Part shown: positions 1-11,648 of the stretch, one piece after another
Position numbering within the stretch: the stretch's first letter is position 1
How the letters are laid out: each line of letters opens with the position of its first letter
Assembly: GCF_023159225.1 (NCBI RefSeq)
Contig: NC_063181.1
Location: 19,990,073-20,054,072 of the forward strand
Source: Perognathus longimembris pacificus
Taxonomy: Eukaryota > Chordata > Mammalia > Rodentia > Heteromyidae
Direction: 5' to 3'
Length of the DNA stretch: 64,000 nucleotides
The notes under the pieces: generated by a model
Databases searched by the model: none
What the model was told of the DNA's origin: nothing
Seen by the model: the letters and a program-made list of their open reading frames with translations, nothing else
Made by a program: the position numbers and the translations under genes

Positions 1-216
1 GTCAGAAGAATGAACAGAAGCAAATAGACATTAGCATAACTAGCACCAGGTAGCTTTGTGTTTTATAAGACTATAAAGGAAGAACTAACAACCCACAAAT
101 TGGAAGGAAATATTTCCAGTTTACTTATTTAGTAAAGGATTATTTGAGGAATATGTAAAAATAGTAATAATTCAAAATAAAGTAATTTAAATTCAACATT
201 GTATAAGTGATTTTAG
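1..216. other. unique AT-rich DNA
   Basis: No repeat, exon or RNA gene is recognisable before the first SINE. The only reading frames are short and AT-driven. Confidence 0.6.
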
Positions 217-456
217 TAGACATTTCTCTATGTTTTTGTTTTGTTTTTGTTGCCAGTCCTGAGGCATGGACTCAGGGCCTGAGCACTGTCCCTAGCTTAT
301 TTTTGCTCAAGGCTAGTACTCTACCTCTTGAGCCACAGCTTCACTTCCGGCTTTTTTCTATATATGGGGTGCTGAGGAATCGGACCCAGGGCTTCATGTA
401 TACAAGGAGAGCACTTTACCACTAGGCCGTATTTCCAGCCCCTAGACATTTCTCTA
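217..456 (-). mobile_element. IDL-Geo dimeric SINE with 14-bp TSD
   Basis: Read on the minus strand, this is an ID-type left monomer followed by the Geo right monomer and a short A-rich tail, which appears as T-rich DNA near 231-250. The element itself spans about 231-442. It is flanked by an exact 14-bp direct repeat, TAGACATTTCTCTA, at 217-230 and 443-456, the mark of L1-driven insertion. It is more diverged than the copies at 2740, 3406 and 38101, so it is probably an older subfamily member. A 72-codon frame on the plus strand is antisense SINE sequence, not a gene. Confidence 0.93.
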
Positions 457-2452
457 ATGAAGACACACACATTACTTTTGACATTTATATATTTCAGTAA
501 AATAACTCTCGGTAAACAAGTGGAAAATGCAGATCACTCTGAAATGCATAATGGTACTTCTCAACAATGTATCTGCCACATACAAGACACATATAACATT
601 CCATACATATATCTAAGGCCTCTCTCTTTCTCTCTCTCTCTCTCTCTGACACACACACATACACACAATATATACTACCACATTATTCTAAGCCTCTCTA
701 CTATTTAATTAGTGATTAGTCATTATTTCCATTTCTTTCTTTTTCCTCAGATTGGCATGAAAAGGACATTCTAATGATTTTGTTTTCATAAAACTATAAC
801 ATTCAATCTGAGTTTTAAGTTTCTTAGTATTCAAGTCTAAAGTTCACTATTCACAACAGCCATATTATTTATTGGAACTATAAATTATATTTATAATATA
901 ACTTATTATATTATAATAAATTTCCTAAGTTTGAAATGTATATATGAGACATGTTGGTGGACTATTTCACTCTTTCCTATAAACTGGCCCGGAATAACTA
1001 TATTGGTATTCATTGTGAGATTTCTAAGCTCTTTGCTATGTCATTGTCTTTGAAAGTTTTCTCTTCCAATTTCACTTTTTCTTTATCTAGTATCGACTCT
1101 TCCCTGATCACTCAATTTTAATTTTAAATGTTAATTCTTTGGACATTCTATTCAATGTTTTCCTTCCCTTGTTAGTTTTTTGTCTAACCATTGAGGCCTT
1201 ACTTTGTGCCAAGCACTGTTTTAAATTCATGCATTCTGTAATTTTCTTTTTATTCTATCAGTTTCTAATTATCGTGTTTATTTCTTGTCTTGAATATAAT
1301 GGTCTCTTTGCCACCACTTCTGTTTCTTTTCCTGTACGTCCTTTCTCATAGTCCAATGTCTTCCACTTCATAGATACTCAATGACCATTCTTCTAAGGAA
1401 TTTACCATGTTCTTGTTTCCTAAATGCAACTCTTTTACAAATCACATCATTAACAGAGTATAAAAGCTGATCTAGAAGAATAGTGTCAGCTACAGGTACT
1501 CATTCAGAAGCCATTTCAACCTACAACCTCTATTTAATGCTTCATGAATTTTACCTTTCTGGATTTTTTTTGTTTCTTTTTATGGTATTTCACTTCTTAA
1601 TATTTGCTAAAGTTTCTGCACTTTACACATGAATCCATTCATTGTTGAACAAATATACACTGAATGTCTGTTATTTGTTCTTACTAAGTTAAAGACCAGA
1701 AATTTAGTTGTGAATGAGAGATGCAGTTCCTAGTCATATAAAATTCATGATCTACGATGATAGTAATCATAATGTTATATAGTAACTGCTTAAATAGAGA
1801 TAGATCTCAACAGGAAACAAATGGATACTAAAACTAGTCTTTTGGGCAAAGAGATAAACATTTAAGATTAATGTTAATAAAAGTATTGATTCTCTCAAAT
1901 TACCAAGTGGTCCCAGGGAAAGACCATGCTGTATAGCATTTCTAGCCTTTAGAGTTCATCACTTCCCTGAATTCATGATTCTATACAATCTTTCTATTTT
2001 AGGGAAAGTTTCTCCTTCATCTGTGATGTTCTTTCATGTCTTTATCCTAAATCCTACAAGAATGTCAGTAATAAGTCTCAGCCTCCTCTGGTTCAGCAAC
2101 TGACAATAAATTTAAGGGAAAATTTTTCATAGGTAGAATTTTACATAGGTATTTATAGCTATAAGTAGTTATAGTAAATGTGAGAAGTGGTTTGTAAGTT
2201 AAATGTGATAATGCACTAACTACCATTCCAGCTACTGATGGAGAATGTGGGCACAAGCAACATTTAGTATATAAATCTATTCCTTCTATAAATGTCTTTC
2301 TCAGAGCACAATGATACTTCATAACTTTATGTCCTACTTCAGCTTTCTGGAGAAAACAATAAACATGCAGACCACATCAAGTTTCTGTCTTCCATTTTCA
2401 ATATGGATACTTCCTTAAGTATTATTTAGGTTTGTTTATTTTCCCTTCCATT

Positions 2453-2455
<3 letters not shown>
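457..2455. other. unique AT-rich interval with a CT/CA microsatellite
   Basis: About 2 kb without a recognisable element. A (CT)n tract followed by (CA)n lies at about 623-667 and generates a Ser-Leu/Thr-His repeat frame that is not a protein. Nothing coding is supported. Confidence 0.6.
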
Positions 2456-2511
<56 letters not shown>

Positions 2512-2570
2512 TCTGACTCTCTGTGGCTCTCTACCTCTCTTCCTTCCTCCCTCCCTCTCTTCCTCCCTCT
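2456..2570. repeat. (CT)n microsatellite and pyrimidine-rich tract
   Basis: A perfect CT dinucleotide run covers about 2456-2507 and continues as interrupted CT/CCTT DNA to about 2570. One strand is almost pure purine, so it could adopt triplex (H-DNA) structure. That is a general property of such tracts, not something shown here. Confidence 0.95.
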
Positions 2571-2739
2571 TTCCCACTCAGTTTTAGCGTTTGAACTCAC
2601 TGCTCTTGTGCTCCATCAATTAAGCCATACCTACAGTCATGAATAATTATTTTAGGATTCTGTCTCTACTAAAATTCTTTTTCCATGACATATCATAATT
2701 AATGTTCAATGTATTTTAGTTTCATTTAAGAATGCCATA

Positions 2740-2950
2740 GGGGCTGGGGATATAGCCTAGTGGCAAGAGTGCCTGCCTCGGATACACGAGGCCCTAGGTT
2801 CGATTCCCCAGCACCACATATACAGAAAACGGCCAGAAGCGGTGCTGTGGCTCAAGTGGCGGAGTGCTAGCCTTGAGCGGGAAGAAGCCAGGGACAGTGC
2901 TCAGGCCCTGAGTCCAAGGCCCAGGACTGGCCAAAAAAAAAAAAAAAAAA
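2740..2950 (+). mobile_element. IDL-Geo dimeric SINE (young-looking)
   Basis: The left monomer begins GGGGCTGGGGATATAGCC. It has a pol III A box (TAGCCTAGTGGCAAGAGTG) and B box (GGTTCGATTCC), as in tRNA-Ala-derived ID elements. The right Geo monomer starts near 2849 (GCTGTGGCTCAAGTGG) and ends in a pure A tail at about 2934-2950. An imperfect TSD around AATGCCATA flanks it (2731-2739 and 2949-2957). It shares the GCGGGAAGAAGCC variant with the copies at 3406 and 38101, suggesting a common recent source. Confidence 0.95.
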
Positions 2951-3279
2951 TGCCATAATATTTCAAATTGGAAATTGAACTTGAAATCAAAATTTATAGA
3001 TAGAAAGATAGATGATAGACTGAGAAATAGAAATATAGATGAGTACAATAGGCATAGATGGATCATATGGCTGTCCTATTTTCAGTTTTGTAAAGACCAC
3101 CCATATCTTGTTAAGCCAAAGAAACTAGACATAGAATGGTTAGTATTACATACTCTTTCTCATAGACAGATGCTCAACGTATAATAAAAGTAACAAGAAG
3201 AGCTTAAAACAAGGGCAGACTGGGAATGGAAATTGGTGAGAATTAGCATCAAGAGGAGTGTATTAAAGTAATAAATATT
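2951..3279. other. unique interval with short GATA repeat
   Basis: A short TAGA/GATA-rich tract lies near 2996-3020. No other element is recognised. Confidence 0.5.
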
Positions 3280-3763
3280 GCTGGGTACTTGGGCAAGCCT
3301 ATAATCCTAGATACTTAGGAGGCTGAGATCTACCGTGATGTGAATCCAGCCCAAACATGAAAGTCCAAAATTTTTATTTGCAATTAACCAGCAAAACACA
3401 AGAAACGGGGGCTGGGGATATAGCCTAGTGGCAAGAGTGCCTGCCTCGGATACGCGAGGCCCTAGGTTCGATTCCCCAGCACCACATATACAGAAAACGG
3501 CCAGAAGCGGCGCTGTGGCTCAAGTGGCAGAGTGCTAGCCTTGAGCGGGAAGAAGCCAGGGACAGTGCTCAGGCCCTGAGTCCAAGGCCCCAGGACTGGC
3601 CAAAAAATAAATAAATAAATAAATAAAATAAAATAAAAAAACCCACAAGAAATGGAGTTGTGGCTCAAGTGGTAGATCATTAGCCTTGAGCAAAACTACT
3701 CAAAACAGCACTCAGCTCTGAACTCCAGACTCTGGAGTTCCAGCCAGCACTGGCAAAATAAAG
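3280..3763 (+). mobile_element. B1-Geo composite SINE, split by a younger SINE
   Basis: The left part (3280-3405) is B1/Alu-like: GCTGGGTACTTGGGCAAGCC, then CTATAATCCTAG and GGAGGCTGAGATCT, the hallmarks of a 7SL-derived SINE. The right part (3645-3763) is a Geo monomer beginning TTGTGGCTCAAGTGGTAGA. An IDL-Geo copy was later inserted between them. The element is more diverged than the nested copy, so the order of insertion is clear. Confidence 0.8.
3406..3643 (+). mobile_element. IDL-Geo SINE nested in B1-Geo
   Basis: Complete ID-type left monomer and Geo right monomer with an (AAAT)n/(AAAAT)n tail at about 3605-3640. The repeat CACAAGAAA occurs at 3397-3405 and 3644-3652 and is the TSD. 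Its target was the A-rich linker between the two halves of the older B1-Geo element, a typical L1 endonuclease preference. Confidence 0.93.
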
Positions 3764-6700
3764 AGTGTGGGTGGTGAATATGAACAAAGTTTCGTATACA
3801 TCTATGAAAATAGTATAATAAAATTCATGAATTAATTTTTAGTAAATGGGGGGATAAGAAAGATTAATGGGGAGTAACTTTGATTAAAATATATTATATA
3901 AAATATGGAATATCACAATTAAACATTTTTGTATAATTTATATACCTTAAGAAAAATTCAAGGAAATAAGTTATATGAAATCAAATTTTCTCAGTTTGTC
4001 TTTAAGACATTTAAATAAAACACAGAAATACATAATTTTTATATTTGCAGTAGTAATTATTAATTGCTCCAAATTATGCATCAGTAAAACTATATAAAAA
4101 TACACTTATGCCATGTTATATTTGCCATTGTTGCTGTTCTTATTTTAGAGCATGAGCTAATAAAAAGTTGAAGTTTAATAAAAAGTGTGTATAAGCCAGA
4201 GGAGAAGGCAAGCAATGTATCAGGAATTAGCTGGATTTTAAAATATCTTATTTCTACTTCCTTAACCCTTCTGGTGAAATATGTTTTTTTCAAGGTATGT
4301 TAGTGATGTTATTCATTTCTGGGTCAGTAGAGAGTTTTGTGAAAACATGAAATCAGTATTAGATAGCCATACATGCTCTTCTGTGTTTGATTTTTCTAAT
4401 TTCTGAGGAAAGTTCTAAAGAATGGAAGCTTCCCCTATCTGTGGATATTCACCTCGGAGACAAATGGGATGTCTAATCAAGAATTTCCACAGAAGTGAGA
4501 AATAACTTTTATGTTGTCTTATTACTTGATTAGAGAAGGGAAAGCTTTTCCCTAATAGAGTTATAATTCTATATGGGTTGTGTGGTTTTACATGTACACA
4601 TGGCATTTCTCTTTTGTAGACTTTGCATCACATTTTGTACTTATTGAGATCAGATGAAACACTGGACATACCATTGGGATACTATCTGGAAGCAAATGCC
4701 AGAGGTTGCAAACTTACGATTATATTTTAAAGTATAAAGGGTAAGAGAAAGTGCTTGGTATTCTTCAAAGACTTTTGGCGTCTGGAAAAAAGTAGCAGTA
4801 TGTGAAGTTGTTTATGGATAATATGATTTCTAAAATGTAGTTATCTTATTTACTTTAAGAAATAATTTGACTTCAGGGAAGAATCTAGGAGAATAACATT
4901 GAAAGTGGAAGCAAACATAGAATAATTAAACATACTGTGAGGAAAGGCAGAAAATATGTATATAACAAGAGAACAGTAATTATAAATGTGTGTAGCAAAG
5001 CTTCAAAGGCAGAATTCTCAGCTTTGTCACTAATCATCATATTTTTATTGTGGTAGAAACAAAAGTAAATACACCCAGGTGCAGATTACATACACAAAAT
5101 GTTCCTATACCCAAGTAATATTATAAAACATTTTAAAAATTTGCAGGAATTGACCTATATAGTTAGAGGAAATACATGTTACATAAATTTGGTATGACTT
5201 GTTTAGTGAATGTCTATTTACTTGTAGTAATCTGCCTCAATTTTATTTTGTAGCCTCTCAATCAAACAGGCTTATTCCTTTTCATATATGCTGTCTTCTA
5301 GATTATTCTATCACTCTCTCATACACATACACAAACACACACGTATTGCTTGAAATCTGAATAATAAAATATTAAATAATTATGTGAAGTGGATACCTTT
5401 TTATTTGTTATTACTAAATCTAGCACTGTATTTGGCAATAGTTAGAAAAATAAAAGAGGCTACAGAACATTGAAAGTTGTAAAACAGGATAACAATTTGT
5501 GAGAATTGAATAGAGCAGGTGGATAAGAGAATTCCACAGAACAGACAAGAAAATGAAATAACAATCCATCTATTTTCAAAAGTCTTGCTATACTGTAGCT
5601 GTGTTATGAAGGTTATAATGATTCAAATTAATTACATAATTTAATAAAGTTTACAATCTATGTTGATATCTGTGAAATCTTTACAATATCTTGCATTGAT
5701 GGCAAGGATTTACAGAGAGATAGCAGGTTGCTGCACTTTTGGCCTAAACGTATTTATTCCTCTTTTCATTTAATTTATAATACATTTATATATTTACCTA
5801 ATTTCCAACTTTACTTTTTGTGGAAAAATATAGGATAATACATACTTTCAAAACTAGTAGCTCTTTGGTTGAGAATCAAACAATTTTCATAAGATAAAGT
5901 CTGTTTTATTTTTTACTGAAATCAACAGGAAAATTATAAAACAATATAGCACTTTGGTGTTAACATAGAGATGATTGAAAGTTATATTGTTCCCTGTGTA
6001 ATCCAGAAGGTTGCTGTCCCAGATGTCCTACAAACTTGACCAATAGGAGATAAGCCTCAACAGTATTTTATATCAATTATGTGCAGAACTCTGCCAATTA
6101 TCTTCTCATATAATCCACATCAATAAGAGAAAAGCACAAAAGACATAAACTCCAACCATCTGCTCTCTCTACAGTGGGCTGTGGAGAGCATAGACAGTAA
6201 CTCACATAGTAAAATACTCTGATACATTTATCTGGGACCATGCTGTTTAAGTGGGATTTGTGATTAAAAATATTGCCACTTGGGCCCATCCACTATTAAA
6301 AAATATGTTTTCCCCCTTTTAGGGAAAGCATTGTCATTTCTGTTTTATTACAATAGTAAATTAAAAGAACTACTGCCAGCTACCTATAAAGCACAAAACT
6401 GCAATTCTCCTGTATGCTTCAGTGTAATTCTTTTTGCCCCCTGTTGATGTTAACTATTCAGGGTTTTGCAAAAAGAAAAAATAAAAAACAGCCTCCAGAA
6501 ATTCATTGTTTTAACACTTGCCCATTTTTTAATCTAAAAAATGTCAAAATAAAGCTCTATCAAAATAGAAAATGGTAGCCCAATGTACTGCCATGACCCG
6601 TGAAAAGAAATTATTTGAAGACTAAAATCACGAAAGATAGCTGATATTTAAAGATGACATAATGTGAATTTTTATGATCATTAGAGAGACTCAGAACTGG

Positions 6701-8142
6701 TAGCTGGCAAATGAAGACAAGATTTTAAGCAGTGTTTCAGTAAAAACACAGAAAGCAAACAAAACTCTCCCATATTCCTTCAGCTTTATCATATTACATC
6801 TATTATTTTAAATAATGCATGTCAGACTTACCTGGATATCACAATATTCCCATACTAACAACAAAAACATATAAATGCCAATATTACACTCTAGATTCTC
6901 CTGAATATTCTTGTGTTTAATTTACAACTTCTCAGCTGGTTTTGGAGATAAATTAGCATTTACAATTACAATTCTCACACATGTTTTTTTTAAACTATAC
7001 TTGCTCATAGGCTTAAATATTAAAATTTTACAATCATAGTTTAGAAATCATACTGCTTGACATACTTTGCCAATCAGTGATGCATGACTTTCAAGTGGAT
7101 TTTAGTTTGCTCTGCGACTAAAAAAATTTACATTTTAATTGAAACAAAAATATGCTCTTGATGATAGACGGAGGTGGGCTGAAGAAATGTAACAGCTTAA
7201 ATATTCAGAAAACATAGTCACTGTGCCATTGTGCAGTGAGAGAGTCACATGTGTTTAAACACTAAGGTAAGATTTATATTGTGTATGCAGGAACATTCTT
7301 TGAATTTTGGAATGTATAGATAATTAATATATTCTACAGTTCAAGAATGTCACTTACACCTGGAGATGTTGACAAAGAAGAATCCTAAAGGAATTAGGTG
7401 GAATGAAACATACATGCAGGTGAAGAAGAATTAGAACTATAAAAACAAGTAATTAGGTACCATGAACAATGTACAAACTTCTATCAGTAATGTTAGTTGC
7501 CTCAAGTTAAACTTGCAAATACAGGAAGATAACTGAAAACATACTTTCTGGTTATGATTTTCTGATAAGAAAATGTATCATCAATCGACTCTACAAACGG
7601 AGTGTGGAAGAGTGGGCAAAGGTTGTCAGCATATTCATACTACATTATATAAAATTGAATGTAACTTGAGGGTAAATAGATGAAACAATGGGGGAAATTT
7701 ATGAAGGGTGACATTGCTCAAGATGCATCTTTCTCAAAACTTCCAAAATACAATTGAGACCTCGTTATACAAAGAAATAAAGCTTCCGAGTACTAAAGTT
7801 CTCATATCTTTAACAGTAAAAGAGGATAGCAGCTACTAAACTAGATAAAAAGTGATTTAAAATATTTGTGATTGATTAAGCTATTGACTTAGTTTTAGGC
7901 AGATTTAAGGTTATTCATCAGAATCCCCACCCTGAAAATAATATGCTCTGTAGACCCTAACTACAGATTAAAGCAAAAACTATAGGGAAAGTTATCTGGC
8001 CACAGGAGCTTGTGAGCTCTTTCACATCTCTGAACCTTGTAGGTAACTGATAGCAATGTAAAATAATTCTTATTTATAGACATGCAAGCAGCCACCAATC
8101 TTATGGAAGTTTAATTAATCCCAAAGAATTTACCATGCAAGT
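3764..8142. other. 4.4-kb unique AT-rich interval
   Basis: No SINE, L1 or LTR hallmark is seen on either strand, and no reading frame resembles a known protein. About 6300-7150 is the least simple part in composition. It could be conserved noncoding DNA, but that needs alignment to other genomes. Confidence 0.5.
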
Positions 8143-8150
8143 TCCATGCT

Positions 8151-8612
8151 CAAATTTTTAATTTTTATTTTATTGTCAAATTGATGTACAGAGAGGTTAC
8201 AGGTTTGTTACCTCCTCCCATATTACCTCCTCCTCCTCCTCCCCCTTTTCCACTCCCCCCAAGAGTTTTTCAGTTGGTTTACACCAAATGGTTTTGCAAG
8301 TATTGCTTTTGATATTCCTTTTCACTTCCCTAGCTCTAATACCAGTATATAAAGTATCTAGTGTATTCCAATGAGATACAGTGATAGCAAGATACAACTA
8401 CAGGAACGGGATACAAAAGGATCATCAACAAAAGAAGCTATGGTTTCACATGGCATGTTGAAAGTAATTAAAACAGTGATATAACAGTCATTTCCATAAC
8501 ATGGAGTTCATTTCACTTAGCATTATCTTATGCATTCATAGGGGTATAGCTATTGGGCTCTTGTTATCCTCTGCTGTGACTAGCCTAAACCTGTGCTAAT
8601 TATTCCCTATGA
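8151..8612 (-). other. L1 3'UTR
   Basis: On the sense strand this holds the family's 3'UTR. It includes the motif TTGGTGTAAACCAACTGAA, then a G-rich stretch (GGGGGGAGTGGAAAAGGGGG, minus strand of about 8237-8260), then GAGGTAACAAACC and an A-rich end. The same block recurs at 13550, 23900, 42600, 45950, 46890, 50070, 52300 and 53770, which defines it as the shared 3' end of one L1 lineage. G-rich polypurine 3'UTR tracts are typical of mammalian L1s. Confidence 0.88.
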
Positions 8613-10341
8613 GTGGGGCTGCTGCGTCATAGGGGAGCTCTATGTTTAGCCTTCTGAGAAATCTCCATACCGTTTTCCAGAGTGGCTGAACCAGTTTACA
8701 TTCTCACCAACAATGAAGTAGGGTTCCATTTTGGCCACATCCCCTCCAACATTTGTCATTGTTAGTTCTTGATAAAGGACATTCTTACTGGGGTGAGGTG
8801 GAATCTCAATGTTGTTTTGATTTGCATTTCTTTTATGGCCAGTGATGTAGAGCACTTTTTCATATGTCCCTTGGCCTTTTTCATTTGCTCATCAGAGAAG
8901 TCTCTTTTTAAGTCTTTAGCCCACTTGTTGAGGGGGCTGTTGGTTCTTTGCAGTTTTGTTTTGGAGTAATTTAATATTTTTAGTTCTGCATATATTTTAG
9001 ATATGAGGTCTTCGTTCGTTGTATGGCAGGTAAAGATCTTTTCCCAATCTGCAGGCTTTTTGTTTATCTTGCGAGCTATGTCCTTTGCTCTGCAGAAGCT
9101 GTGCAGTTTGATGTGGTCTCATTTGTCCATCCTTATTCTGATTTATAGCATTTCTGAGCTTTTATTAAGGAAGTTTTGTCCTGTGCCAAGGGGCCCAAGT
9201 GTTTCTCCTACTTCTTCTTGTAGTGTTTTCAGGGTATCTGTTTTTATTTTGAGGTCATTGATTCATTTGGAATTGACTTTGGTGCAGGGTGATATATAAG
9301 GATGTACTTTTAGTTTGTTGCACGTGTTGAACCAGTTTTGCCAGCACCATTTGTTAAAGAGGCTATCTTTCTTCCATCCTATTTTTTTAGCTCCTTTATC
9401 AAAGATTAAGTAGGCATAGCTCTGCGGGTTCATTTCTGGGTCTTCAGTTCTGTTCCATTGGTCTTCAGGCCTGTTCCAGTGCCAATACCAAGCTGTTTTC
9501 ATTACTATAGCTTTATAATACAGCTTGGAATTTGGTATTTAATTCCTCCAGCACTGTTCTTTCTGCTTAGGATTGTTTTTGCTATTCGTGGTCTTTTATT
9601 GTCCCATATGAATTTCTTGATTGCTTCCTCTATTTCATTAAAAATGGTGTTTGGATGTTAATGGGTATTGCATGGAATATGTAGATAGCCTTTGGAAATT
9701 TTTCCATTTTGACTATATGAATCTTCCCAATCCGGGAGCATGGGAGGTTTTTCCATTTCCTTAATTCTGCCTTATTTTGTTTTACATGTTTCTAAAGTTC
9801 TCATCATAGAGGTCTTTCACTCCTTTGGTTAAGGTTATTACTAGGTATTTTATGTTTTTTTGAGATTTTTGCAAAAGGAGTTGCTTTCCTGATTTCAGCC
9901 TCGGTCTTCATGTCATGGCATATAGAAAGACCATTGACTTTTGAGCGTCTATTTTATCTCCTGCTACTTTGCCAAAGTTTTGGATCAGCTCTAGTGAATT
10001 GGGAGTAGAGTCTATGGGATTCTTTAGTTATAGGATCATATCATCTGCAAATACCCTTTATGTTTTCTTCTTGCTTAATTGCTCTGGCTAGGAATTCTAG
10101 TACTATATTGAAGAGGAGAGGAGAGTGTGGACATCCCTGTATTGCTCCTGATTTTAAAGGGAATGGCTTAAGCTTTTCACCCATAGAATTATGCTTGCTG
10201 TTGGTTTGTGATAAACTGCCTTTATTATATTCAGGAGTCTTCCCTGGAATTCCAATTTTTCCAGGCCTTTTATCATAAAAGAGTGCTGGATTTTATCAAA
10301 CGCCTTTTCCACATCCAGAGATATAACAATGTGGTTCTTTA
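8613..10341 (-). pseudogene. L1 ORF2 remnant: RT and C-terminal part, no endonuclease
   Basis: The minus strand encodes the RT-domain block KNHIVISLD (about 10314-10341) and the catalytic FADDMIL motif at about 10033-10053. A stop codon follows the FADD motif directly. Downstream comes the block [18 protein letters not shown] (about 9420-9490) with [18 protein letters not shown] after it, a conserved segment C-terminal to RT. The last part resembles the cysteine-rich region. The endonuclease domain and first RT segments are absent, and about 290 bp encoding the extreme C-terminus is lost at 8612. No activity is expected. Confidence 0.92.
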
Positions 10342-11144
10342 CCTGATTGTTTTTCCTTTATATGTGACTATTTTCTTCTCCCTAACAGCTTTAAGTATTC
10401 TTTCCTTGGACTCTATTGATCTGGTTTTGATCACAATGTGTCGGTGGGATATCCTATTCTGGTCTGGTTGGTTTGGTGTTCTAAATGCTTCTTGTATCTG
10501 GTTAGGCCTATCCTTCTGGATATTTGGGAAGTTCTCGGCTAATATTCTGTTAAATAGGTTGCCTATTCCATTAACTTCTTTCTCTAGATTTCCTCGATAC
10601 CTGTTAGCCTTAAATTGGGCTTCCTGATTGTATCTTGGAGCTCCTGGAGTCATCTTTTTTCAATTGGATTGGTTTTGTATTGTTTTTTTGCTCTTTCTCC
10701 ATAAATTCTAGGGAACCTTCAGTTCCTGGGATTCAATCCTCTGCTTCATCTCGTCTGGACTGTAGGCTAGCTACTTGATTTCGAATCTCTCTTCCTTCTG
10801 ACTGGTCTTTCTTGATGTTTTCCATGTCTTTGCTATAATTTTCTCTGAGGTTCTGTATGGACTTCTTTACTTCATTAATTTGGTTCTGAGTGCTGTCTCT
10901 CAAATCTTTTAGCTACATAGATATCTTTTCATTGGACCCTTGAAGTTCATTTATCTTTCTATTTGTGGAAGCCATGAAATCCCCTATACTTTATGGATGG
11001 ATTGCTGTATTGATTCAAACTTTTCTTTAACATTTTTATGAGTAGAGTTTGTAGAGCATTTTGAGGGTTCTCTTCTAGGTCTTTGATTGACTACACTGCT
11101 TCCTGTTTGTTTTACATGGGAAATGAGATTCCCTGGCTTGCCAT
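10342..11144 (-). pseudogene. L1 ORF1 remnant (RNA-binding protein)
   Basis: A minus-strand 104-residue frame (10339-10653) carries the ORF1p signature PRYNQEAQFKANRYRG and, after HRHIVIKTRS, KERILKAVREK. This is the RRM/C-terminal-domain region of the L1 RNA-binding protein. Upstream, 10700-11080 encodes coiled-coil-like sequence (for example KINELQGSNEKIS) with frameshifts. An ATG on the minus strand at 11144 could be near the original start, but it now meets a stop after ten codons. The end of the C-terminal domain is missing at the 10342 junction. Confidence 0.88.
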
Positions 11145-11601
11145 CTTTCTTGTGCTTCTTCTGCCCATTTAAATTGGAAATGGCAATCTACAAGCACCTG
11201 TGAGCACTGTTTAAGACCCAAAGCAGACCTTCCCAAGCACTGTTGTATAAATCTTAGAAGTTCACAATTATATACAGATACCTTCCCTCTCTTTTTTGTA
11301 TATAAAATCAGATTTGGTGTCCATAAAAAATACAATTTTAATATAACAACCAACCCTGACCCCTGTATTCAGTATTTACTTATTTACCATTATAACCCTA
11401 TGAGCAAGTTTTGTTTTTATATTAAGTTCTTTTTGGACTGGTGGGATTTTCTTTGAACCCCTTTGATTCACTTAGATTGAACAGGGATACCCTCTATCCA
11501 GTAACCAGGGGTCAGTGGAGTCTGGAGATCCTGGGAGTGAATTTAGGAGAGTAAATTAGAGGTAGTGAAGAGAATAGAGTAAAATGAATCGTGTGTGTCT
11601 G

Positions 11602-11648
<47 letters not shown>

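Noticed and set aside
457..708. 83-codon ORF with Ser-Leu and Thr-His repeats
   Set aside because: The repeats come from CT and CA microsatellites; no other coding feature is present.
2740..2830. tRNA-Ala-like sequence with A and B boxes as a tRNA gene
   Set aside because: It is the left monomer of a SINE with a poly(A) tail and TSD; the acceptor and anticodon stems are not those of a functional tRNA.
10208..10627. 139-codon plus-strand ORF
   Set aside because: It is the antisense of L1 ORF2 RT and ORF1 sequence; the minus strand encodes recognisable L1 protein blocks.
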